This document shows positions 33,241 through 44,936 of a stretch of DNA of 64,000 bases, in pieces. The stretch lies in NCBI GenBank assembly GCA_021014945.1, contig MU266388.1, positions 1 through 64,000 on the forward strand, in the 5' to 3' direction. Within the stretch, counting starts at the first letter, position 1. The number at the start of each line of letters is the position of its first letter. The stretch comes from Leucogyrophana mollusca (lineage: Eukaryota; Basidiomycota; Agaricomycetes; Boletales). Below the pieces are notes generated by a model, which worked only from the letters and a program-made list of their open reading frames with translations, had not been told where the DNA came from and made no database searches. A program made the position numbers and the translations under genes.

Positions 33241-35887
33241 GGTGCGACACGATCACACTGATGATCAAGGTGTCAGAGTAGAATCGAGCGGGGAGGGCCG
33301 GAGGGCAAGGTACAAGGATCGGGGTCGAGAGAGAAGGGGACTACAACTGAGGAGGAGAAGCTGAAACGAGCAGACGGTTCCCCGCAATGTGTCTCGTGCC
33401 CCTGTATTTATAGCGCTTGAAGGCGGTCGGGATGCGGGCCGGCGGTCCGAAGGGCGCGTTGGCCGACAAACAGTGTCCAGAAACCGCACCGACAGCTTGA
33501 TGGCGGCGGAAGACGCGGTCCTGGATTTACGTTTTTATGACCAGTTTTTGCTTTTTCCTCCTACTTGAGAGTCCAAAGCCCAGTGCTGCCTTTCGCTGCG
33601 GCGGCGATGTCATGGAACGCAGGCTGATGGCGCCGTATACCACCGGCTGCACACGCTAAGCTTGGCGGAGCCTGAGGTTGTCGGTGTCACCAGCCAAGAA
33701 TCGGATGGAGCTTAGGGTTCAGAGAAGCCAGAACTCATTCCTTCACTGGGATGCTCGCGTGGATGGACTTGAGAAAATATGTCAGATGGCAGTGAGGAAT
33801 TCGGCGATTGAGGGGGCCGAGTCTTTGGACGAGTGGATCATGAGACGAAAAGCTGGCAGAGGTATTGGGAAGTTGGGATAGTGCAGGGAGACATGCATTG
33901 GGCCCGACTGACGGCGTGAGTTATGTTTCCAAAGTCGCTGAAACCGCTGCTCACAATCTGGCTGCTTCAGTCGTCGCCGACACTCTCGTAGAGAAGGAAA
34001 GGAAACATATAGAAGCACTCGGAGGATCCCGACGAGTCTCAGCCTGCAAAACGTTGTACGTCGTCCAAAGCGGCTACCGTCATGAGGCAGTCGTCCAAAG
34101 GCAGGATTGAGCATCTTCGCATTGATGACTGTGCTATCAATGTCGTTGCCTTCGCGTGGCTTCACGTTGAAGGTCGTCACCCATGCTTATTCACGCAGCC
34201 TACCATGCATATTCGACGACGCCAGGGCCGGTTCGGACGTGTTCGGAAGTGACGAAGTGAAAAGGAACGATGGCGCTGCGGTATTCATGTCATCTTCGGT
34301 CTCGCTGCACAACCCAGCCGGCTCCTGCTCGCTTCCCGAATATTCGTCAGCTCGCGTTACGCTGTAAACGGTATATGCCCTCTGGCTTCAATGCTAGCCA
34401 GACCATTTTCAGCCACCCTTTTCTGGTCCTTGACGAGTTGTGCTTCCAGCATAACCCAGGCACCTCGTGGAGCGTACCACCATTACCCCATCACGGGCGC
34501 CATTGTCCTTGCCCGCACGCGCGCTCAACAAGTCGCGGATCCAGACCTTGGAATACAATGGGAGGCAGAGATGTCAGCTCTCAGGGAACTATCTACAGCC
34601 AATGCCACGGTTGTGCCTTCCCTAAGCTTGATCGACGGTACCTCGGTGGCCAAGGCTGCAGTATCCTAAAGACCTGGAACCTTTCCCTTGGAAGCCTCTT
34701 GTCATTCATTATGATTGGCGAGAGGCTTTCCCCAGGGTTTCTCGTGGGGTTTTGCATGAATCACGCCGCACTCAGTGGAACTGAGCCCCATGGTATTGTA
34801 TTGCGTTAGCGAGTCATTTGGTAAGTATGTTGTCTGCCTTGTAATTCTTCGTTATGGGAGGGAACCTCAAAAGCCTATTTTGTAGAAGGCTAATTTTGAA
34901 TATCTGCTTACAGTGCCGTATCGCCTTATCCGGCGTCCGGAGAACTCGGAGCACGTCAACAACAAGTCTCGATGCTCTCCGAGATAATGGGATACGGTGA
35001 CCATGTTCCGCTCTGTCTTGTAGTGGCCAGGCTTCAATAGATGGGCCCACGGGCTGGGTTCTCACCAGCGACATTAAGGACAGCCGATCCTTCCGTTTCA
35101 TTTCCGTCTGAGGTCGCTCCTCGTATTGGATCCCTTGTACCTTGGTCCAGCCCTTCTCCCGTTGTTATTGAACACCAACAGGTCCATCTTTCGGGGGTAA
35201 CTCCCCATTTTCCCGTTTTACAGCGGTCGACGGAGCTACATTACAGGGTCTTACCTGCGCCGGTTTTGTTATTTTCCCTTTTTGTGCACCAAGAATGCTC
35301 ATATTCCCGCTTTAGCTCGGCAAAACTACAGCCATCCCCAAATCCATGAAATGGAAGACGACTACAGATGACAAGACTGGGTTCTAGGCAATTACTGTCC
35401 CTATCCTTCGTGATCGCATGATTCGTGAAGGGCTGGCGTCTATCCTGACACTCTTCTTGCTGTGGTGACCAGTGGTCTGTCCAAGTCTGTATAGATTGGT
35501 GCTCACGTGGTTTCTAATCAACCGATCTCCCAGGGTTTAAAGTCAGGAAGCACCTCATGTCTCCAAACTTGACGTAAGCCACTCACGCTTGGTGGTGATG
35601 TTACGCCTTACCTGACTGCCCACACAACAGCCCTCCTGATTCTGTCGCTTTTACGGTCACCCTGAAAACGTGTAGGAAAGAATTTATATTCTTTGTTGCT
35701 GCGCCCATGCATTGGATACCTTATCATCGGAATCACTACCGTTTGTGGGGTCAAGCAGGCTTGTCAGTTATCGGATTTGAGGGCGCCACGAGATCTTCAT
35801 CCCACAGTCCGCACCGATGCGCCCATATAAGACGTTCTTTTGGTTGGATACAGTGGCACAAAATTTCTATCACCTATCGTCACTCCT
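33241..35887. other. Intergenic stretch without a recognised gene
   Basis: This 2.6-kb stretch lies between the starts of the divergent dehydratase A and ABC transporter genes. ORFs at 34270-34809 (+), 34180-33782 (-) and 35041-35349 (+) are open but show no domain or splice-supported extension. The first few hundred bases hold the promoter of dehydratase A, with C/T-rich and A-rich tracts. Some of the sequence may be decayed coding DNA. Confidence 0.4.
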
Positions 35888-38640
35888 ATGCAGCTGATCA
35901 ATAGGCTTCGTCGGAGGTCGGAAGCTCTTACGAACACTCCTGCGAAGCAGGAAAAGTCACTGTTCACGGAGAAACGGCTCGGAGTATGGCGTATCCTCAT
36001 CGCGAAGGAGTCTACTTTCTACGTTCCCGGCTTTGAGTGGACACTTTTGGCGACAAACTTTCCCCTTTGTCGTCGCGCATTCGCTGATATTTACGCGATC
36101 AGCGCATCCATGTTCTGGTGCCTCATGCTAACCTATCTGTGGACCGCTATTGAGCCCTCGATGTCTTTAGACCTCTCCAATCGTCTTCTGTTCTGTGTAC
36201 GTGATGATATCTGCGCCATGGATCTGCGCCACGGTCTCGATGCTAACCACTGTGATGTCGATCTGTAGATCGAGCACCGCATACTCGGGAAGACGACTGG
36301 CGATGATGCAGTCGCAGGGCTTTACTGGGCGATTATTGCTCGGGTTGTGTGTTCCGTTATCAGTGGTGTAGTTCATTGGGCTTCGTAAGTAAATCCATAT
36401 GCAACTCTCGCGGAGTGTTGAAGGGTCAAATCTGCAGGAAACATATTATCATAATATACGGTGCTCAGATCAAATACCATTTCGAGGAAAGGATCCTTGA
36501 GGGTAACTACATATGGAGCTTATCGTGTGCATCGAATGATATTCCTTTTTTTGTTAGCGAACCTCAAACGTGATTTACCAACTTCGGAGGGTTAGCAATA
36601 TTGTGCTGGTAATGACTGCTTTGATCGACACTCACCTGTTTGCACTCTCGTACCGTAGATCATGACGCGCTTGCGCGGACAAATCCTGGCGACGTCTTTG
36701 ACTGTCTCCAACGAACAGCTCAACTGGCGAAAGAACTGGTGTCGTTCCTACTCCAGCTCCGAGTAGTGCATGGAGTACTTGGTTCAAGCCTTCATCATGT
36801 CGGCCCTATCTTTGTTGCGCTGTCCATAGTGCCCCTCATAGCTCGCACTACACTCAAATCGGATTTGTGGACTAAAGGTGAGTAGAGCGGAGTCATTTAG
36901 TCAACACGCTGTTCGAGGGTGTGCAACTGTTGGTTTGCAGCGTATTTCGTCCAAGCAGTCGATGAGTATTTCCTACGTAAATCGGCTCTTTACAAGCTGT
37001 CGAATGCCACCTTCAAGCAAGAAGTGATGGGCGGAAACATCGCTGCTTACGTTTTAAAAGGTACTTTCTCTTTGCCTTGCATTCGCTCTTTCTAAAGTCT
37101 CTCGCTTCCAGAGTATCGTAGGGCGCGGAAGGCCCTAAGAAACACGCCTGATGAACAAGCCGAGGAGCTATACAGACACTCCAGCACTGCGTTTCCGGGA
37201 ATCTTCTCGGAAATCTGTGGTGATCTTCCGATGGTAAGCCCGATCTCTAATCTGTCTGGGGTTTCCTGACGAGGATATGCAGCTTTACTTCGCCATATTG
37301 GCTATATTTAGGCCAGCGGAGCTGTCGCTGATTCATCTTGCCATCTTGGAGCAGACCTCAATCTCGCTCCGTTACACATTTTCAACTCTGATGTGGATGA
37401 GTGAGTCTTGGCCCGGAGAACTCTCCGGGATGAAAACACTGTACAGAGTTTTGGATCTCAAGAACACGATGAAAGATGGCGAAATCCCGTACCCGCCACA
37501 AAGTCAATTTCACGAGGGAGGAATGGAGTTGGATATTCGGTGAGTGCCACCCCTTGATTCAGGTCGATTCTTTGGTTCACTGATTGGTGACATAGAAATG
37601 TGTCCTTCACCTACCCTGGTAGCAAAGCCGAAAGAAGCGCTCTCGCGGACGTCTCCCTTTCCATCAAACGCGGGCAGCTGGTAGTAATCGTCGGCGCAAA
37701 CGGCAGCGGGAAGTCCACAATTATCAAACTCTTAAACCGGTCGTATGATCCAACATCGGGAGAAATTCTCGTCGACGGGCGGCCAATTGAAGATTATCAA
37801 GTGATGGACCTTCGACAGGCCATCGCGAACTTAACACAGGACCATCGACTCTTCCCACTCTCGATAACCGAAAATATTGGGCTTGGTCACCCCGAAATGA
37901 TGGCAGACAGGGGCAAAATCACTGAGGCAGCCAAGCTGGCGGGCGCTCATGCTCTGATTGAAAACTTCTCTGCTGGCTATGACGCTATTCTAGAGCCAGT
38001 TTCGACCGGATACATGAGTTGGGCTGGTAGTGTGAATGAAGACATTCATGAAGAGTTCAAGAAAATGGAGAAGACAGCCCAGGTATCAGGTTTGTCGCCG
38101 CTTTGTACCGTGTGATGCTTGTCGGTCGTCTCATAGACACACAGGAGGAGAACGACAAAGACTCGTCGCGTGAGTCTCGTTGTTCTTAAAATGTCTTCCG
38201 TGCCAGACTAGTTCGGTCTCAGGTCGCGCACCTTCATGCGTCTCTTCTCGGACGATATTAAGTTGGTGATGGTAGACGAACCAAGCTCAGCACTTGATCC
38301 GCAGGGCGAGTTTGAACTTTTCGAACGACTCAGGCAAGCACGGCAAGGCCGAACGATGATATTCGTCACCCACCGCTTCGGCCATCTCACGAAGTATGCG
38401 GACATCATAGTGTAAGTCGTTCACAACGAAGTTGAGCTCGAGGGTTGACTGGCTTGGCCATAGGTGCATGAAGGATGGCGCGGTAGTCGAAACCGGCACA
38501 CACGAAGACTTATTGGCCAAGATGGGCGAGTACGCTCACCTGTACAACGTCCAAGCCCAAGCTTTCGTGACGGATGCAAAGGTACGAGGCTCTGTTCGGC
38601 ATCATGATTGTCGGTCTGCGTATTGATACTACTGCAGTGA
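35888..38640 (+). CDS. ABC transporter, half-size, MsbA/HlyB-like
   Basis: Thirteen exons from ATG 35888 to the TGA at 38638-38640 sum to 2070 bp, 689 residues. The N-terminal two thirds has hydrophobic segments (ADIYAISASMFWCLMLTYLW; YWAIIARVVCSVISGVVHW; GPIFVALSIVPLIA; LYFAILAIF) separated by charged loops, as in an ABC membrane domain. The C-terminal nucleotide-binding domain has Walker A GANGSGKST (about 37690), Q-loop LTQDHRLFPLS, signature VSGGERQR split by an intron after VSG, Walker B KLVMVDEPSSALD, and the H-loop VTHRF. All ATP-binding motifs are present. Such transporters work as dimers to export lipids, peptides or drugs; the substrate is unknown. The last coding exon consists only of the stop codon after a 56-bp intron (38582-38637). 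It lies between the two dehydratase paralogues, convergent with copy B. Confidence 0.88.
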
Positions 38641-38962
38641 TCACCAGGCTTGGTTTTCTCTGGCTGTTTGCGCTGTCAAACTATCTACCACTTTTTAATT
38701 GGCTCGTCCATATCTATGTACCGTACAAACTTTCGTAATATCGTGACACAAGAACGGGCTTGATGAAGCTATGCACACATGCGTCAGGCCTCAGGGTTGA
38801 GTATGTATGGGGTTGAAGTTATAGCTGTCAACAAACTTGATACGTTTTCTTAAAGTTATATTGTACAAGGTCTGGCCATTACCACTCAGAGTCCAGGATA
38901 GTGGTGGCATGATTTGACTCGTCCCACTAATTGAAGGTCCAAGTGAAAGGGCGATCGGCGGT
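38641..38962. terminator. Convergent 3' ends of ABC transporter and dehydratase B
   Basis: A 322-bp gap holds the 3' untranslated regions of two genes that point toward each other. It is A/T-richer than its flanks, and no other feature was seen. Confidence 0.4.
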
Positions 38963-41145
38963 TTACTTCCCCTCCCCCACCTTGACCCAATACGATCCAC
39001 TCGGCCACTCGTATTCCGCGATACTCGCCTTGTACATCTCAGTGCTGTTGGTGAAGAGCACAGGGGTGGGAATAAACAAATAGGACGAGTAAATGTGCAT
39101 ACCTGTACCCCTCGGCTGAGCTCGAGGGCACGTTATATCGCCCGTTTTCGTTAATCGAACAAGGGTAATGGAAATGCTCATGTAAGTGATCAGCAAATTC
39201 AAGGGCGTTTCGCTCCATCGTGCCGGAGACAGCGATATAGTCAATCAGGCTTGGGGAGATGACGTTCGTAGGCACGAGATTCATATTGGGTATGCAAGGT
39301 TGCCTTTGAGAGGTTGCAAGTGACAAGAAGCGAAACCGCCATACCTGAGATGAATGGCGTGTTCACAGAGACCAACGCCTCCTGCATGTGGGCATACTGG
39401 GACATTGAACCTCGGGAAAGGGGAAAACGCAAAGGAGTGATCAATAGGGAGAGCAAGAAGCATCGATACCGATACCTACTTCGCCGCCATGAGCAGTACA
39501 CTCAGCACCTCACTCACTCCAGCAAGACGACACGAGTCAATCTGGCACACGTCGATCGCATCCGCCTGGAGAAGTTGCTTAAACACCATCCGGTTATGTG
39601 CGTGCTCTCCTGTGGCAACCCCTATGCCGGACTCTTTCAGGGCACGACGAATCGCGGCGTGGCCGAGGATATCATCAGGAGCAGTGGGCTCCTCGATGAA
39701 CCTTGATGTAAGAGGCGTTAGTCACAGAAAACGGGTGAGATAAAGACTCACCAAGGCTTGATTTCCTCCAGACTCTTGACGTATTCTATCGCCTGCGGAA
39801 CGTCCCACACTTGGTTCGCATCCATCATGAGCACTGCGCCCGTTGGGCCTGCGTTCTTCCCCTTGAGCTCCGCGCTGTTAGGGTCACGTCCCTTCTTCAC
39901 TGTCCCGTCAATGCTACTGGTATAAGTACTAGCGGAGGTAGGGAGGTATTGGGGGTCGTCGATGATGGACCGGATGAGCTTCCCCCGACGAAGGTCACTT
40001 TTGGCGTCAGCACCGACTTTCATCTTGAAGTGATTAAATCCTGCAGCAACCGCTTCTTTCATGAGACCAGCGACTTTTTCGTCCGTATATGCTGGGTAAA
40101 TTGGCCGAGTCGTCATCTTCAGATCACTGGTGGCACTAATGGAGCACGGTGAACATACCAAGCCACCCAGCGGACGTGATGTAGGCGGGGTATCTATATA
40201 TAACCAGTGAGCCTCTGGCGAATGGACAAGGAAATCCGTAGCGCACCCAACTTCTCTAACCCTCACCTCGCGCTCCTTCTTTCCCGGTTCCTTCGCCTTG
40301 AGCATCTCAAGCGCTTCCTCGCGTGTGATTGCATCCGTAATGTAGCGGAAAGCCGTCGCATTCACCAATTCCTCCTATAAACAGGTTCAGGAAATTGAAA
40401 GCGCGATAGTTGACGAACTGACGGGCGTCATGTCGACAACAAGCTTCCACAAAGGCTTTCCTCGTGCGCGTGCGAACATGTCCCAGACAGCGTTGTTGAC
40501 AGCGGCCGTGGCGATGTGAATGACACCTTTTTCAGGTCCTATCCTGAAACCCGGGGAGGTCAGCAGGCTTATCGAGTCACGGAGGTTCCGGAAGACTTTG
40601 GCCCAAGATGAATATGACTAGGATACAAGGGTGTTCACCATCGTAGTTGGGGGTCTGCGCACATGAACTCCCATGCGGCACCCATATTCGCGAAGAAGGA
40701 CTCGGGTTCACGCCCTATGAGGCGCTTGGCGACCTCTGCGATCGCCTGACAGACCTGGCACGAGATATGATAAGCATTCAGTGGTTCACCGGCACCCGTA
40801 GTGGACTAACTTACAATCTCGTTCCCGCGCCCAAGCGTGAATGTCATGCCGTGTCCGACGAGGCCGCCGGTGGCGTAAAGAGAGATGTACGCGGAGGAGT
40901 AATCACAATCAGTATGCATCGCGTCCGTCCCATCGCCCGTTAAGGACGTCGGAAAGCGGATGTCTATTGCGCAGTATGTTAGCAGCATGAACGGAAGTCA
41001 GTAGAACACAACGCCGTAATATGGACAACACGATCGTGCAGAGACCTGCGGTGTCCTCGACTTAGGGCACCACCAGCTTTCAGTGTGGCCGATAAAGGAG
41101 GCTGTACGCACCATGTATCTCGAAATGCGTGATCTTATCGGACAT
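38963..41145 (-). CDS. Enolase-superfamily dehydratase (L-fuconate dehydratase/ENOSF1-like), copy B
   Basis: ATG at 41145 ([11 protein letters not shown]), stop at 38963-38965 after WVKVGEGK. It has the same exon plan and motifs as copy [33 protein letters not shown], the KxK base [31 protein letters not shown] segment, ATGEHAHNR, and the histidine in [14 protein letters not shown]. It has a longer loop around [20 protein letters not shown] than copy A. The enzyme family removes water from acid sugars with Mg2+. Two similar copies 8 kb apart in the same orientation suggest tandem duplication, with the ABC transporter either included or inserted later. No break in the frame was seen. Confidence 0.87.
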
Positions 41146-42244
41146 CGCATTACTCGCAGGCATTGGATCTGGTCAAGCTTGGGGAGTATCAGAACAGACC
41201 CGTGGAAGGGCGGAGAAGGGGTGGCCCTTTAAAGCAAGCACGGATCCATAGGAGACACCTGAATACATACACTCCAACACCGGGTCTCGTGCCTCGGAAC
41301 CTGTATTTATAGCGAACAGGGGCTGCCAGAAATGGTACAGAATCCTCAGGGATGGCTGAGCGAAGCAGTTGTGGGTAACTGCTTGCGAAGCTGGCCCGGA
41401 CTTCGTGCAGTTGTTTATCGCGGGTGTGGGGTTCGTCTTGTTGGTAGAGTCGAATGCAGGTAACTTCATCAGGTATTCTAGCGACAGCCCTCGTAACCCA
41501 CTGGCTCTTGATCAATGATCCCGTGCAGATTCACCAGAGCCAATATGGAGAACTAGGTTGCTCCACATTGGAGAGACCAGAGAGATAGTTCCTGATTTCT
41601 TTCCGTACTGGGCCCAACAGTCATACTGCGGGTAGACCTGTTTTGGAGACATCAGCTGAGATTATGAGCGCTCGAGCAACTACCTTTAGCTTTCAATGCA
41701 CAGCTGCCAGGTGATAACTGAAGGAAATGCTGGATTAGTAATTACGTTGCAATTGGGCAGACGGGTCACCTCGGCTTTATGCGAATATGAATACGAGGCA
41801 TCAAATGGCTCAATAAATTCAACTCGTCAGCGACGCCATAATGATAAGCTGAGGTCAATAGCTGCATCGTATATGTGGGTATCCAGCCTGGCCACTGGCC
41901 GCCAGCGTCAGCCAAGTGCCGTGCCTTCTGGGACGTCTACCAGTACCACATTCGCTTACCAGCTAACATAGTAACCCACATTAGCAAGATGGTGTTCAAG
42001 AGCAGTAGAAGATGTAACACGAAAAAGTCGCGCATGTTAGGACATTAAGGAAGGTGACATGAAGGAGCGTTTGTACAAAAGAGTGTTCGTGCTATATGCA
42101 TCTGTAAGCAACGTACCGATTAGTGGGTTTAAGTTCGAACGAAATCAAGACATCGCCGCCAGATCGGCCACAGACAACAAGATGAGCAAGCTTCGAAAAG
42201 CTTTGTGGCGAGTTATTAGACGGGAGCACACGGCACACTGTATA
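41146..42244. other. Intergenic stretch, promoter of dehydratase B and 3' side of the protease
   Basis: 1.1 kb without a recognised gene. The first 200 bp upstream of the dehydratase includes GTATTTATAGCG (41318-41329), also found upstream of copy A (33405), a conserved TATA-like element. Minus-strand ORFs at 41515-41173 are not supported by any domain. Confidence 0.45.
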
Positions 42245-43841
42245 TCACGCCAAGTTCGCAAACCCGACGCGCTTGTTTCCCATGTCATATACGGTGTAGA
42301 CATTTTGCAGGAAAACATCGCCCACGATCCATGCATCTATGGAGCGCAGGAGTTTTGCGGACAAGGTGCAACATGATTGCCGCGAGAGGCGGGATGACAA
42401 GTTAGCACTGGCGCGGAGGCAACCGAATAGCAGACAACGCACCTCCAGCGGCACCTTGCCCCATGACGCCCCCCATGCAGTCTGGGCTCCCAGAACTGAT
42501 CGCCCCGAGAACGAATGTCTGCGGCGAAACCGCAAATTTCTGGCCTCCGAAAGTGAGGGAGACATTGATCTGTGACGCAGACGAGCAAGGCACTGCAATT
42601 GCGAATCAGCAGCAAAATCAGAGCGGAAACAGATGAGCGCGAACTTACCAGTCCACAACCCAGGGAAGACATCCGACCTCTCTTTCGACCCCGGGATCTT
42701 GGCATAGAACGTCTTTGCGTTCGCACTGCTCGTGGCGATCAGAGTCGTCCCGGTGTCTACAATGGCTTGGGCATTCTTGGCCACTTGTGTCTTGCCCACA
42801 TTTACGGAGTCCAAGGATACCTGCCAGTAACCCTCCGCGCTGACAGCCACATACGTCAATTGGCCTTTGAAGGCCTTCGTGTCCACATCACCAAGGGTCA
42901 GCTCGGAGCCGCTCGTTGAGAGTTTGAACGCAAACAGTGGCTGAGACAGCTGAGCAGGTTTTGCAGTCATGAGGGTATTGAAGAGTGGTGTGGCAGGGTA
43001 AGATGATATGGACGGGAATGCCAGGCCAAGGAGTCCATCTGCTGGGAAATTGGCGAGACCGAATCCCTCCGAATATTGGCTTGCGACACCCAGCGTCTGC
43101 GCTTTCGCCTGACACACTGTTGGTCCGCTTTCTAGAGTGATTGCAAGCAAAACTCACAATGAGACCGCCAACGTTGACTGTGTCCGTCCATTGCTCGCCC
43201 TTGACTGTTGAGTTGTCTCCATACGCAAGGGAGAATGGCTTCCCGAGGTCCTTCGCGGTGGACGACGCGGATGGACTGTACAGTGTATGGCCTGAGCAGC
43301 TCGAACCGCAGTTCGAACCGGGCAGAACGAGATCAGAAGAACCTGTATCAAAGTCCACTGTAAAGAGTTAGCAATTAGATAAAATGCAGGTGGCTAAGGA
43401 GAACGGTGACATGCCCGTGAACTTCTTCGGAGGTGTTCCGACGCTTATCGTACCCTGCCATAGCTGTGCATTCTCGTCAGTAAGTGGGACAACGCCCTCG
43501 CCCTTAGATTTCGTCTCCGAGCTGGCATCATCATTGCGTGGTATCAAAGAAGCTAAGAGAGAATGCTGAGAGCCCGTGTTCTTTTCATATGCTGCAAATG
43601 TATGGCGGTATTTGCTGCCAATTGGTTAGTATGATGACAGTGAGAGTGTACAACGGAAGAACATACGCAGCAATGCGAGCTGTATGGCTACGCAGGAACT
43701 CGATGTTCACTGTTCCATCGGGGCGCGTCACGCTAGATTTCTTTGCTAACGGTATCGTCAGACTTCCGGAAGCAGCCGAGGCAGAGATGGACAAGGAGAG
43801 AAGAGTAAGGACTGTGGCGAGGCCCGGAGTGAGTTGCATCG
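42245..43841 (-). CDS. Secreted aspartic protease, polyporopepsin-like (peptidase A1)
   Basis: ATG at 43841 opens with a clear signal peptide (MQLTPGLATVLTLLSLSISA|SA), followed by a propeptide and the mature enzyme. Both catalytic aspartates are present, in DFDTGSSDLVLP (43353-43320) and IVDTGTTLIA (about 42765). Further family marks are SVGTPPKKF, AYGDNSTVKGEQ, GLLGLAFPSIS, and WIVGDVFLQNVYTVYD just before the stop at 42245-42247. The protein should be exported and cleave proteins at acid pH. One intron begins GC (ACGG|GCATGT, intron from 43414 down) and ends TTTACAG, a GC-AG intron that keeps the frame GTG GAC TTT. The gene is the ordinary length for the family, and no break was seen. Confidence 0.9.
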
Positions 43842-44936
43842 TTGGGATAGTGGGAAGGAGGGAAGGAAGCGCGATACATTTTATAGTGATCGTTGTTCGG
43901 CTTTTAGGTCGAGTGATCAATTGGGTAACGTGGAGGAAGCAGCAGTACCAGGCTTCTGCCGAGATGACACGATGAGGATGTGGAGCTTTTTTATTGCTTG
44001 TTTATGAGAACTCTTGGCTTCACTTGGGCTTGACTCTTCAACTCTTCGTCGACATGACCACCTCTTACTGAGCAAAGCTGTATGCACCATGCAAACGACG
44101 GCAAAAACGGCATTGCCATGTCGGGAACAGAGGACCCTGAAGGTGCTGTTTTCGAGGACATCGTTGGAAGATTCGGATGAGGAATACTTCTGAGTTGGTT
44201 GTGCACGAACGGATATCCAGGATTATTATCGATACCGCTTCGGTCCCCCCCAAAAGCGCATCAGAGCCAGGCGAGGCAACGTCGCAACTTTGGTTACTGT
44301 CTTCAAGAATTCCTGGGACCTATAGGACAGCGAAGGACGGGGCGTTTGGGCGGGAGTGCAAGCTTGAGGTAAGGATTTAAAGTGAACGTTCGAGGAAGAT
44401 GGCGCCGGGGCGTACTAGTATCGACTCCATCCCTTTCCGTCTACAATGATGCTCAGTAACGGCGCACCGCACCCACCTGTGCCTGGCTTCTACAGTTACA
44501 CGTCAAAGCTTGTCGGCCCAAACAGCAACTACCGCAGGATATATAAATCAGCGAGTGTCCGCGAGACTGTTAGTCTTGGGCAGGCAGCAGTTGGAGCATT
44601 CGATTGTTGTCCGTCAACCAGATCCGACGTGGCCGCTATACTTGTTACCTATTACATGTGATACAAGTTCAAAGTGCCTCAAATGGACGCAGTCGTGATT
44701 CGTACGCGTGTTGGGGATGAGCACACAAACATCAAATATAATGTGATCGTGGAGGTAGCACCATCTAAGGTCGGGAGGAGAAAAGTAGCGCAAATAAGAA
44801 AGGAGCGTGGAAAAAGACGATAAGGATGACAATAGTAAAAGTAGTACATCATAGAAAGCAAGAAAACTTGGACAGGGCACATTACAAATGGATCTGTAGA
44901 TTGCTGCTAAGATCATGTTCCGCCATTTCATTAGCT
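43842..44936. other. Intergenic stretch between protease promoter and Tup1 3' end
   Basis: About 1.1 kb without a recognised gene. The protease promoter lies next to 43842 with 'acattttatagtg' about 30 bp upstream as a TATA-like element. Short ORFs on both strands show no domain. Confidence 0.4.

Noticed and set aside
34270..34809. 179-residue plus-strand ORF upstream of the ABC gene
   Set aside because: No domain, overlapped by another open frame at 34391-34669, and no splice link to the ABC start at 35888.
30942..41145. Secondary-metabolite gene cluster
   Set aside because: No backbone synthase, terpene cyclase or tailoring set is present; a transporter with two dehydratases is not enough.
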